The notes under the pieces: generated by a model
What the model was told of the DNA's origin: nothing
What the model saw: the letters and a program-made list of their open reading frames with translations, nothing else
The model's database searches: none
Assembly (NCBI GenBank): GCA_014549065.1
Contig: JACDOX010000058.1
Location: 1,364,001-1,428,000 of the forward strand
Direction: 5' to 3'
Origin: Cardinalis cardinalis
Lineage: Eukaryota; Chordata; Aves; Passeriformes; Cardinalidae
Length of the DNA stretch: 64,000 bases
Part shown: in pieces, positions 38,612-48,340 of the stretch
Numbering within the stretch: the stretch's first letter is position 1
How the letters are laid out: each line of letters opens with the position of its first letter
Position numbers and translations under genes: made by a program

Positions 38612-38824
38612 TGTTGCTGATGTCGACATAGACAAACGTAGACATGTTTCCCCCCCCCCTGCTTTTTCCCCTTCGCCCAAACTTGCGATCGGGAGGCGGC
38701 GGGGAGCGGAAAAAGGGCGAGGGGAGGGAGGCTGCACGGCCAAAAATGAAAAATGTAGCTAAAATAATAAAAGCCCACCCCGAACAACCCTCCCGACTCC
38801 CACCCCCGGCGGTCTCCCCCGCCC

Positions 38825-39258
38825 NNNNNNNNNNNNNNNNNNNNNNNNNNNNNNNNNNNNNNNNNNNNNNNNNNNNNNNNNNNNNNNNNNNNNNNNNNNN
38901 NNNNNNNNNNNNNNNNNNNNNNNNNNNNNNNNNNNNNNNNNNNNNNNNNNNNNNNNNNNNNNNNNNNNNNNNNNNNNNNNNNNNNNNNNNNNNNNNNNNN
39001 NNNNNNNNNNNNNNNNNNNNNNNNNNNNNNNNNNNNNNNNNNNNNNNNNNNNNNNNNNNNNNNNNNNNNNNNNNNNNNNNNNNNNNNNNNNNNNNNNNNN
39101 NNNNNNNNNNNNNNNNNNNNNNNNNNNNNNNNNNNNNNNNNNNNNNNNNNNNNNNNNNNNNNNNNNNNNNNNNNNNNNNNNNNNNNNNNNNNNNNNNNNN
39201 NNNNNNNNNNNNNNNNNNNNNNNNNNNNNNNNNNNNNNNNNNNNNNNNNNNNNNNNNN
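38825..39258. other. Assembly gap (434 N) in the core of the CpG island
   Basis: The undetermined bases are flanked by C/G-rich sequence on the left and a purine tract on the right. GC-rich first exons and promoters are commonly lost from short-read bird assemblies. The gap therefore probably hides a transcription start site or first exon. Its true length may differ from the N count. Confidence 0.99.
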
Positions 39259-39292
39259 AAAGGAAAGGAAAAAAGGAGAAAAAAAAAAAGAG
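39259..39292 (+). repeat. Polypurine tract abutting the gap
   Basis: A run of only A and G bases directly follows the gap. It is low-complexity and, together with GC-rich flanks, a likely reason for the failed assembly. Confidence 0.85.
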
Positions 39293-39334
39293 CCCTCGAT
39301 CGGCGGGGATCTACGCCAAACCCCACATGATCTC

Positions 39335-39342
39335 TGACGTCA
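39335..39342 (+). promoter_or_regulatory. Perfect palindromic CRE (TGACGTCA)
   Basis: The full cAMP-response element TGACGTCA, the target of CREB/ATF/CREM dimers, lies 77 bases right of the gap in the CpG island. A full palindromic CRE in a CpG island is usually within about 200 bases of a transcription start. This suggests that one or both units respond to cAMP or calcium signalling. Binding is not shown by sequence alone. Confidence 0.6.
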
Positions 39343-39350
39343 GCCTGCGT

Positions 39351-39358
39351 ATTTGCAT
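39351..39358 (+). promoter_or_regulatory. Perfect octamer ATTTGCAT (POU/OCT site)
   Basis: ATTTGCAT follows the CRE by eight bases and is the consensus for POU-domain factors (OCT1, OCT2, BRN family). A CRE plus octamer pair is known from histone H2A/H2B promoters, but no histone reading frame is present on either side, so a POU-regulated tissue-specific promoter is more likely. Confidence 0.55.
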
Positions 39359-40670
39359 ACGATACCACCGCCGGCGCGGCCGCCGGGGTCCCTCGGCGCG
39401 GCGGAAAGTTGCGCGCGGGGCCGCGCCCCCCCCATGGCCCGCCCGGCCCGGCCGCGCCTCCCGCGGCTCAGCCCCACCAGCCCTGCACGCACCCCCTGCC
39501 CCGAGCGGGGGCTCCGCCGGGCGCTCCGTGTCCCTGCGGTGACACCGCCGGCCCGTGCCCGGCCCGGCCGGTGGCATCGCCGGTCCCCGCCGCGCTCCCC
39601 TTCCCGCTCCGCGAACGGAACCGCGCGGACGCTCCCGATCGTCCAGGTGGAGCCGGGGTCGCAGCGGGGGACCCCGGCCCCGGGCGGTTCGAGCGGTGGC
39701 GGCGCCAAGGGGGATATGGACCCTTGGTAGAGGGGCTGGGAGTGAGGAGCCTCGGACCAGCATCCCGTGGGCTGGAGCTCCCCGTGGGGGGAGGGCAGCG
39801 GCTGGACCCTCGTTCTAGGACGTGGGGACGGGACCAGCATCTCTGCATCGCATCCCTGCTGTAGAGACGGCGGGGGCTGACCCCGCGATGGGCACGGCGA
39901 CGGCATCCCCAGGGTCTGGACGAGGCTGTGCCATTGCCGTGGGACTGCCCCTCGGAAGCGGGGCAGGTTACCTGGGGAGGTGGGAGGCACTTCTTCATCT
40001 TCGGCTTGTGATACAGGTTTTCCAAGCCACAGTCTTTTGGGTGGGCTTCAGGCGGTGGTTTTTTTTTGTTGCTTTGAAGAAGGTGGTGTGTATTTACGAG
40101 GGATGCTACCGCAATCTCTGCTCCTCTGCTGCAACGCAGGAATCCTTTCCCCAATTTAAAACTGCCGTTGAACACTTTGCCTTTCTTCCAAAGAGATGCA
40201 GACAGATAGGATCCAGGCTATTTTCTGTTTACTTTAATGAATTAATTAAAAGAAATAATGTACCGACTGTATCTTGCTACTAGATAGCAGATCTTCCAAC
40301 AAGTCCTGGCTAATAAGACTTAAGAGTAGCATAATCTCACTGTAACTTTAGGGATGTGCTATCTAGACGTGGTATCTTTGNTTAGATCGCATTAGATTAA
40401 TCTTTTAATTCTATTCTTTGTGCTCTATAGGCTTTAAATCTCGGCTTGCTTCGGCTCTCACCCTGCCCCATGTCATCAGCAGGTCGGCCAGACTGCAGCC
40501 CTTAGCCCAGCTGAGTGACTTNGCTGGGCATGGTTTTGTTTCCCTTCCCTGTGTCGGGCTGGGGACTGGCTCGTGTTCGAGTGTCAAACCAGGAGCTCTA
40601 AGTTATTGCAACTGAATAATCGCAGAAGAACGTAAATATGTCAAAGCAGTGTCAAGAGATTTCTTTGCAG

Positions 40671-40729
40671 GGATACCCTTATCTGAGTAGGCGTGTTTCT
40701 GACTGCCTGACTGAGTATAGTCTCTCTCT
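40671..40729 (+). other. Candidate exon of the rightward unit
   Basis: A 59-base segment follows the acceptor GATTTCTTTGCAG and ends at GTAAGTATT, a near-perfect 5' splice site except that the last exon base is T. Only one frame is open and it reads GYPYLSRRVSDCLTEYSLS. It lies 0.7 kb beyond the CpG island on the strand predicted to be transcribed. I do not recognise the peptide, and it could be a 5' untranslated exon or chance. Confidence 0.2.
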
Positions 40730-42049
40730 GTAAGTATTTGATAACAGGATGGATTCCTTCCCTGCTGCCACCAGCCCTGAGATTCCTGCTAACTTCGCTT
40801 TCCAGAGGGAGGCTGTTAGGCAGGGACAAGCTTGGGTATAATCTCTGCACTTGGGGGCATGGAAGATGCCCCTTAAAGCTTGCTGATGCTCATCAAACTC
40901 TGGTGTTCATCCCAAAAGCTGTCGGTGGTTTTGATATTTTTTAATGGAAATTTCTTTCTCTTTTAAATATTTCTGAATATATTGTGTTTAATTCTTCAGT
41001 AGCTGTCCACCCCTGAAAATGTTTCTGAATTTTGAATACTCGGGTGCAAAAAAAAAAAAAGTTATTTTAGGGTGCAAAGGTTTTCCTCCAGGATACACAA
41101 TTTTTTTACTGAGAGACAAGCCTAAGTGTTTTAGTAAGATTACTATACTTTTGAATATAAAATGTTCTTGAAAGGGTGGATCAATAGAAAAGCAGGTGAA
41201 AAATCATCTGCTTGCTGTTGTCCTAATAGACACATACTTTCAGGCCTGTTTAGCTTTTCTTGCATTTCCAAATGCNGAAGGTTCTTTCACCGATTAGGTG
41301 ATATGGCAGCTAATGCTGCTTTTCAAGTGCAAAAAAGGGCTGTCGGTGGGAGCCACATGTGGGATTTCAGACCTTAAGACCAGGTTGTAACAAAGGCAAT
41401 TTTAACCTGTGGCCAAAGAGATCCCTGCACCAATAAGGCCTGCAGTGAGGCTTAGCCACCTTCCCCAAAATCGTGGATGGTGCCACACAAATTAGGAACT
41501 GGAAGGTCATTAAAAATGAGGCATAATTCACTGTATTTAAGATGAAGAGGATGTGGGTTTAAAATTGGAGCAATTGTTATTACAATCCCATATGAATAAA
41601 CTACTGACAGCTATTTGAGCAGGTGTGTGTTCAATGTTCCTGCTAGAGAAGCTGCTCACATGTGTCATCTAACTCCAAGAATACCTGCTTNTGTCTGACT
41701 TGGCATTTCCCACACGGAGGCACAAAATACAGTGCACAGAGATAGGTTTTGTGAATGTTTTTTGACTTGGTCATCACATTCCTCCTCTGAATCTTAAGCA
41801 GTGGGACAAACAAGCTNTGTGGTATCTCTACCTGGATGCTGTTTAGGAGACTTGTAGTTGGTTGGTTAGCTCTGATTCTGTCAAATTTATTTGAAGTTAA
41901 GTGAAATGATTGAAGATTTACNGAGAGATGGCAGAATGGTGTTTAAGATTAGAGTTTATAATTACAAAAGCCTTGATTCCTTGGGAAGTCATGCAATTAA
42001 NAAAGTATCAGTGATGAATGCAATTGGAATACTCTTACAAAGTCTCAGT

Positions 42050-42240
42050 ATTCATTTATAAAAACCTAACATTAACATGACGCGGGGTAACATAGCAAAA
42101 TGGAAATTGCTTTTGCAGAATATGTAAAAGGAAATTTGCAAATTTAAATTTCTTTTGCATAAGGCTTCTCTTTTTAATTAATAGCACAATGAAAGCCACA
42201 TTGATTACAAAGCACAGTGAACATGCATGCACAATTTCCC
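42050..42240. promoter_or_regulatory. Candidate conserved non-coding element
   Basis: A repeat-free AT-rich block with clustered motifs: GCAAATTTAAATTT, TTTTTAATTAATAG, ATTGATTACAAAG and CATGCATGCAC. The density and variety of homeodomain, SOX/TCF-like and octamer-like cores resemble an intronic enhancer. No conservation test is possible here. Confidence 0.25.
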
Positions 42241-42977
42241 AGCAAAGTGAGGGCAGAGTACTTGCTTGCTTTAAATCCAGTGCCCTCTCTGTTCCTTCTG
42301 TGCACCGTCTCTGGGTTTAAAGTGACANCTGCTCCAAAGCCGTCAGATGAAGTTGCAGTCTTGTCTGTGGAATAACGCCTTGGTCAGACATAGTGAAATG
42401 TGTACTGATAAGTGGTTTTCTTACGGTGTGGATATGAGTGTCCGACATATGTATTGTCGCATACATTTTAGTCTTTTTCTGTTTAACGTTTTTTTTTCTG
42501 ACTGTTTAATCCTGTGAAATTGCTGGCTGAGTCAGCATTACAGATCTAATTCCTTGTCTTGGAGGTGCAGCTCTGATTTTTGCTCTGAAGGTTCTGCATA
42601 AATATCCTAAAAGGGAATCCTCTAAGAGCCCCAACAGAGGCATGCAAATAAAAGAAGTTTTCTGTTGAGTGCATGGCTACGTTTCTCATTTTTATGCTGG
42701 CCTAGCTCTGTGAGATAAGTAGAGTTTTGCCTACAAGACATAGCAGCAAACAGGTAGGCTGTGAGCTTTGGAATGGATGTGTTTGCTTCTCCCAGGGCAG
42801 GTGAACCAGCCCTTGGCTGGTGGGCCAAGCTACTGCCTTGGAGCTGNTTTTGGGAAGAACCAAACTCAGCTTCTGTTGCTAATTTTACACCTTGCTCCCA
42901 TCTCCTCTTCCACCCAGTTTTCTAACCATGCATGGGCATAAAGATTTACTGGATCTCTGTTTTTAATGCCGTCTCAG

Positions 42978-43020
42978 TAGTGGAATCAGGCTTCTCATAC
43001 AATCAGAAGGAGAAATTAAG
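42978..43020 (+). other. Weak candidate exon
   Basis: The acceptor CTCTGTTTTTAATGCCGTCTCAG is followed by 43 bases with one fully open frame (SGIRLLIQSEGEIK) and the donor AAG/GTAAAAAC. The signals are moderate, the peptide is not recognised, and chance is the likeliest explanation. Confidence 0.1.
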
Positions 43021-44759
43021 GTAAAAACAAATAAAAAAGAAGTCAGCAGACAAACACTGCTACCGTTTTTTCCCTCTCTTGTGGAGGAGACCTTGATCTC
43101 TTCACTGAGGGCAGGAAGTGGNGCTTGACTGGTGGTGTGCACATCAATGGCTGAGAAACAAAGCTCTTTAGCCTGGTGGGGTTTTTTCACCCCCCCAGCA
43201 AAGCAGCTTCCCAAAGCAAGCTTTCTCCTTTGCTGAAATGCTTTGTCGCTCCTATCAGTGTTCTCAATCACCGGCGTGTGCAAATGCAAGCTGAAGTAGT
43301 AAGCACCGATCAGATGTGCTGTCTGCAAAATGAGATGTTAATATGAATGCACAGAAAAGGAAAACAATATCAAGGTCTGATCCAATTATAAGGGCTGATC
43401 TTATGATTTGTAGTGCCCTTAAGCTGGGGGAAGCTGTCACAAGGCAAGATGCCTCCTCTCNTGGAAGAAGGGCTGATGGGGAAGATTAGCTGCTAAGCCT
43501 GGATGGAGAGAATCCCCTGAACACAACCTCCCCAAGCATTTGCACTCGTCGCCTGAGCTTAAGATGGGTCCTGGCAAGAGGCACGCAGGCATCTGTCTTT
43601 TTCTGTTTCAAAAACTCCAGGAGAGCTGATCACTTATCACGGGAACCATCTGGCTTATTCTTACAGAGATCAACAGTTACTCACTGAATGAACAAGGAAC
43701 AAGCTGCATTGAAGTCTGCTCTCCCCATTAAATATGAGGACTCAGCCCAAGGTCTCTGGAGCACCACGTGCTTTGCCTGCTGCAGGCAGAAGGGAGAGAG
43801 ATTTAATTTTGCCTTGAGGTTGCTGAGCTGCTGTCATGTGTTAGAGAGCTTCTGTGGCGAGCTGGGGACGTCTCCGTCTCTGCAGTGAGCTGTGATGGCC
43901 ACGGGGATAGGACCCGAGGCTTTGCTGCCTCAAGGTCACCTCTGCCAGGGATGGAGACACCCNAGGAGGGAGCAGGGCTGCAGCATGGCTGTCTGGAAAG
44001 CTTGACACCGCCTGCTCTGCCTCCCATGTTCACTGTTCTCAGTTCCCAAGTGCCAGGGCAAGAGTGGGAATGGGTTATTGTTCTGGGACAGTTGCTGAGG
44101 ATGCAGGACCAGGCCAGTGTGAGCTGCTGTGGGTCAGTGCTGCTGGGCTGTGAAACCTAGAGAGCCAAGGTGTTTCACTCTTACCTTTGAGGAGTAAAAC
44201 TCCGCCGTGTCCCTGAAAGGATGCAAGCACATCTGTGTGCTCTTTGTGCTTGATTAAGAAGGTCCATAGAAATAACAGAGGCAGCTCCTTGCTAAAAACT
44301 TCAGAAGTCAGGCTGTCNCTGCACAGTTAGTGTTTTAATAAAGCCTTTGGCAGCCTCTGCCTGCCCTCTGCCATTCCTGTCAGGTCCCTGTGAGGGGTGG
44401 CTGGCTTTGATATGCACTGATGCACCAGGGGGCCTTTGCTCACCCACCGCTGCTCTGGGCCTCCTGTAGCCAAGCAGGCTCCAGACTTATTTGGACTTAT
44501 CAGTGACCTGACAAGCTCAGTGAACTTGGAGCAGCAGCTTGGCCTTTCTTGTGGATGGCCTGCAGATCTCACGTGAATGCTATAACCTTTGCTGAGAGTG
44601 ACAGTTTGGGGATTTTTCNTCTCTTTTCAATGTTTTTAATTTTTTTTCTATTGCTCTTGCTAATTACTAAAGCAATTTTTAAAATTTAAATGAGGGCTTC
44701 CTCCCTCACAGCCCATCTGCTGTGAAATCACAGCGCACATCCTTTGTGACAGTTCAAGC

Positions 44760-44773
44760 ATTGCCATGGCAAC
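44760..44773 (+). promoter_or_regulatory. Near-palindromic RFX X-box
   Basis: ATTGCCATGGCAAC matches the palindromic X-box GTTGCCATGGCAAC at 13 of 14 positions. This is a high-affinity form of the RFX dimer site. It is followed by GTGATGTGATCA and then TTATGACCTCA, a possible CRE-half or nuclear-receptor-like region. It sits in the presumed first intron of the rightward unit. Confidence 0.45.
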
Positions 44774-45834
44774 GTGCTGTGATGTGATCAGCCCCGAGTT
44801 ATGACCTCACTGCGGGACCAGGCAGGCCAGGTTGCTTTGGCAGAAGGAATAAAAACCAACTTCTGTATTAACAAAAGTGGTATCTCAGCTACAAGCTGGT
44901 GGGATTTGTCCTGGCCTAAAAGCCAGGCTAAATCCCTTTCTGNAGCTTTTTACAGGACTTCAGTGCTAGGGCTTGGCAGGGGCATCCACTTGAGAAATCA
45001 TCTATTTGTTTCCATAGAGAAAGTTACCTTCTTTGAGAAGTCTTTCCCACCACTTTATGGCACTATTTCAGTAGAAATTCTTTGAATTTTTAAGACTTTT
45101 TTGTATTTTTTTTCCTCCCTGTTTATCCATAGTGCTGGAGACTAAACTCTCTTTTTCCTATTTGTAGGCAGGTGCTGCCATGGCCAGTGGCAATGCATAC
45201 TTCACCTGTGCTCCCCNGGGCTTTGCCCCGACCCCATCCAGAAGATAACAGGGCTGGGCTGAGTAGTTTGACTTTCTGAGGCATTCATCTCTCACCTCCC
45301 TGCTGAGCCTGGTGTGAAGGGTGACAAGGCTGCAAGCCTTTGTGGACAACTGGAGTGGATTAGTGACCAAAGACTGCCCAGCAGGTGTCATATCCAGTGT
45401 TATCCATTTCCAATTAACCAAAGACCTGGTTCAGAGCCCCTGGTTCAAAGTAGGGGATTATTTAAATTTTTTTTTCTTGTGTGACTCCTGCTGATTTTGG
45501 ATCAGATTTTAACTGTCAAACTGAGCCTGCTCTTCAGGAAGCTATTTACACATGTAACTAATTCACCAAGACAGCTTGTGTATTTATCTCTACTGTAGAA
45601 TGTGTTTCAGAATGTGTCTTTANCTGTCCATTATATAGAATACAGCATCTTTAGACCAGTGGTGCAAACAGAACTGATGGGGCACTTTGGCAACTCTAGA
45701 GGGACTGGTGATACAATTTGCCACCTCTCTGGAGACCTGGATGCTTTGCAGGCAGCCTAGTTTCTCTATTTTATTTCATGCTGTTTATGAGGATTTAAAC
45801 AATACATGGCTATTAAATTATATGTATTAGCTGA

Positions 45835-45850
45835 GGGAAGGGAGGGAGGG
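45835..45850 (+). promoter_or_regulatory. Canonical G-quadruplex motif
   Basis: The sequence is GGG AA GGG A GGG A GGG, with loops of 2, 1 and 1 bases, a very stable parallel G-quadruplex pattern. It is on the proposed non-template strand of the rightward unit, so the transcript would carry it too. Confidence 0.6.
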
Positions 45851-48149
45851 ACTCTGGGGAAAATGATGTAGTTCCAAGTGGCACATTCTGCAGTATTTCA
45901 TAGAAGTATTTCACAGTGTTAGACTTTCAAGTGTTAAGACTTTGTGGGCAATTTATCTGATGGGGTTAGCTAGGGGACCGCAGTGGGTCTGCCATGCCAG
46001 GGTCTGTGGGGTGATGGAGGAGCACACAGCCCTTGGTTGCTGTAGGTCCCNTGTCCCTTAGAGCCAGGCTGGTACATAAGGCTTACAGTCCTCACCCATC
46101 TGTTCCTCCCCTGTCCCTTTCTGAACATATGCAGTCAATACAGCCCCAGTGCATTATTGATCAGGCCATTTAACTTTGCACTGATGACTCTGCTTTACCT
46201 GTTGAGTCAGAGAGCTGACAAATGGTCGCTGTAGTTTTGTCTTTAAACCATTTTGGAAAGACAGCCTTGAAGATTTTCATAATTTTTAGGCTCACAACCA
46301 AAAGGGGAACAGAGAGGGAAGGACTCAAGTGTAATAATTGTNTCCCTCCAAAACTGTCTTTAAAAATACTCCCTGGTTTAGCCTCTTTATGCCATTTTAC
46401 AGTCTCCAGCAAGTTTTTACAGCTGGGCTACTTTTCAGCCCCAGAAATTGTGGTACAGCCCCTGAACTATTGAAGTGCAAATGACTTGACCGTAATCTAG
46501 GAAGATTCAAGAGAAACAGGTCAGATGTTACACTAAACACTTATGGCAACATATCTCAACAGCAGGAGGACAGAAGCANGTTTCACCCTGGTCAGGTTTA
46601 ATGTGAGAAGATAAAAATCTATTTTCTGAAGGTGAATGCCATCAGTTTACTGGTCTTGGGCTGTGCAGGCTTGAAAATAACAATCCTTCTGTAACTCTGT
46701 GTAAACCAGAGCCTTAAGGTACTTATAATATTAACTTCATAAGCTTCACAGCACACTCATAGTATCAGCCCCNATGGTTATCCCAATTTATTGGTGGGAA
46801 AGCAGAGCTTGAGAAAACTGGAGACAATGTCTCCAGCAGCTTTGGCTATGGCCAAGCATTCATAAAAATCAGTGCCAACATTGGGGCTCCTGGGCCTTTT
46901 GGCAACCTCACGCAAGGGACTCGTGGCACAGCCAGATCCTGGAGGCTAAAGCCACGGGCTTGGCTGTGCTGCACATTGTTCACCCCATTGCTGACACCAG
47001 GAGCAAGGCTTGGCTGAGCTTGCTGCAGGCTGAGGTAAATATTTATGAGATTGACCTGGATCTCAGCAGTGGCAGCGGGAATTTTCCTGATTTTACAGAA
47101 AAGTGCTTCTATACCACTCTCAGAAATATAAAAGCAGTATCACAGTGCTACAGAAACAATTTGGAGTCTTTATCCTACTGGGGCTCAGCCAAGAGTTTGT
47201 ATCATTTTCTTAGTAAGACACCTGCCCTTAGGTCCTCAGTGCATAGATTTTCCCTGCATGCTGTGTTAGCTCCAGGATTTTGTTTTGCTGCAAGGCCATG
47301 CTAGTAAAAGCTTCTCAAAGTTTTGGAAAGCTGGATTTGCATAGCTAGNTCCTGGATAACATGGTAAATTACAGGTTAGGCTATGTGTATTTACTGCAAC
47401 TAGAGGGAAATGGTTTTTTCTGATCTTGAAAATCCCAAAAAGGCAGCTTTCTCAGTGAAAAAATATTTTGTCAAAGTAGCCACCTTAAATGTCACCCTAG
47501 ACCAGTGGCAGATTTATGGTGACATTTTTCAACAGAGATGGTTAACTCATGTGCTCCCTGTAAAATACTGATTTTCCTGCACTTCGAGAGTGCCTGGAGG
47601 AAAAAAGATACTGTATGTAAAGCCTGATTTGTAAAAACAATGTGCCTATTGCTTCAGTCTCTGGGTGCATTTACATTGAAAGACACAAATTAAATTTAAC
47701 ATGATGCTGCCAAAAACCGTGTTTTATCCAGGACTGAGCAGACAGGACAGGATTTAGCTTTTCAATGAATGGGTGGCATTTTAGGGGGAAGCTCAGAAAA
47801 GGAGGGGGGGACATACTAACAGAATAAGAGATAAAGGTGTATACCTTTATGAAGGCATGGACATGCATTTTGCTGCCTATGAACTGTAAATTACCATCTG
47901 GTTTCNGAAAGACTCTTTCCAATATTAAAAGAGACGAATATAAGAGAACTCTTTGTCCCAATACACTGAATTTATTTGCAAGAGTTTTTGGAATTCAGTA
48001 ATAGAAGGAAAAATAAATGTAGATTTTCTATATGTTTTCCTTAATGCTCTAATATTGGTACAGATGTTTCAGAGAAATGCTGGAATCTATTGTCTGGAGG
48101 GGAGGTGGGAGAGGGATTAATTCCTGTCCAGGTCCTATTCACTGCTTTT

Positions 48150-48340
48150 ACTTTTGTCTTAACACATTATTGAAATACATTTAAAAATAATTAGTATGCT
48201 AAGGATGGCGTGATGGATACCAAATTTGATGCATAGTGGTACAAATGAAGATTAATATTAGTCATATCTGTATGATTTAATGAAGGATATAATGCCACCT
48301 GCTGTGTGGTGGAATCAAATTACTGTTTTTTTGGTTGTTT
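48150..48340. promoter_or_regulatory. Candidate conserved non-coding element
   Basis: AT-rich and repeat-free, with AAATAATTAGTATGC, AGATTAATATTAG and a CACCTGCTGTG E-box region within 190 bases. Homeodomain plus E-box combinations are typical of neural or muscle enhancers. This is an inference from motif clustering only. Confidence 0.25.

Larger units (their letters stand above)
37380..39990. promoter_or_regulatory. Broad CpG island, probable bidirectional promoter
   Basis: CpG dinucleotides, scarce elsewhere, become frequent from about 37,380 and very dense between 38,200 and 39,720, including blocks of consecutive CG, GGC and GCC units. The island is about 2.6 kb, with 434 bases unsequenced. 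It coincides with the point where plus-strand composition switches from A/C-rich to T-rich, which fits two transcription units leaving the island in opposite directions. It contains a CRE, an octamer, a TACGTAA bZIP-like site, a CArG-like site and G-quadruplex-prone runs. Open frames in it are GC-driven shadows and I do not call them genes. Neither transcription start site can be placed exactly. A single promoter or a replication origin are alternatives. Confidence 0.8.

Noticed and set aside
39335..39358. Histone H2A/H2B divergent promoter
   Set aside because: CRE plus octamer is typical of those promoters, but no histone reading frame occurs on either side and the flanks are intron-like.
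38574..39368. Open frames of 228-264 codons through the CpG island
   Set aside because: More than half of each is undetermined N sequence, and the rest is CG-driven with no known domain.
39340..40283. Overlapping Arg/Pro/Gly/Ala-rich open frames on both strands right of the gap
   Set aside because: High GC lowers stop frequency in all frames at once; several mutually overlapping frames cannot all be genes and none shows a motif.
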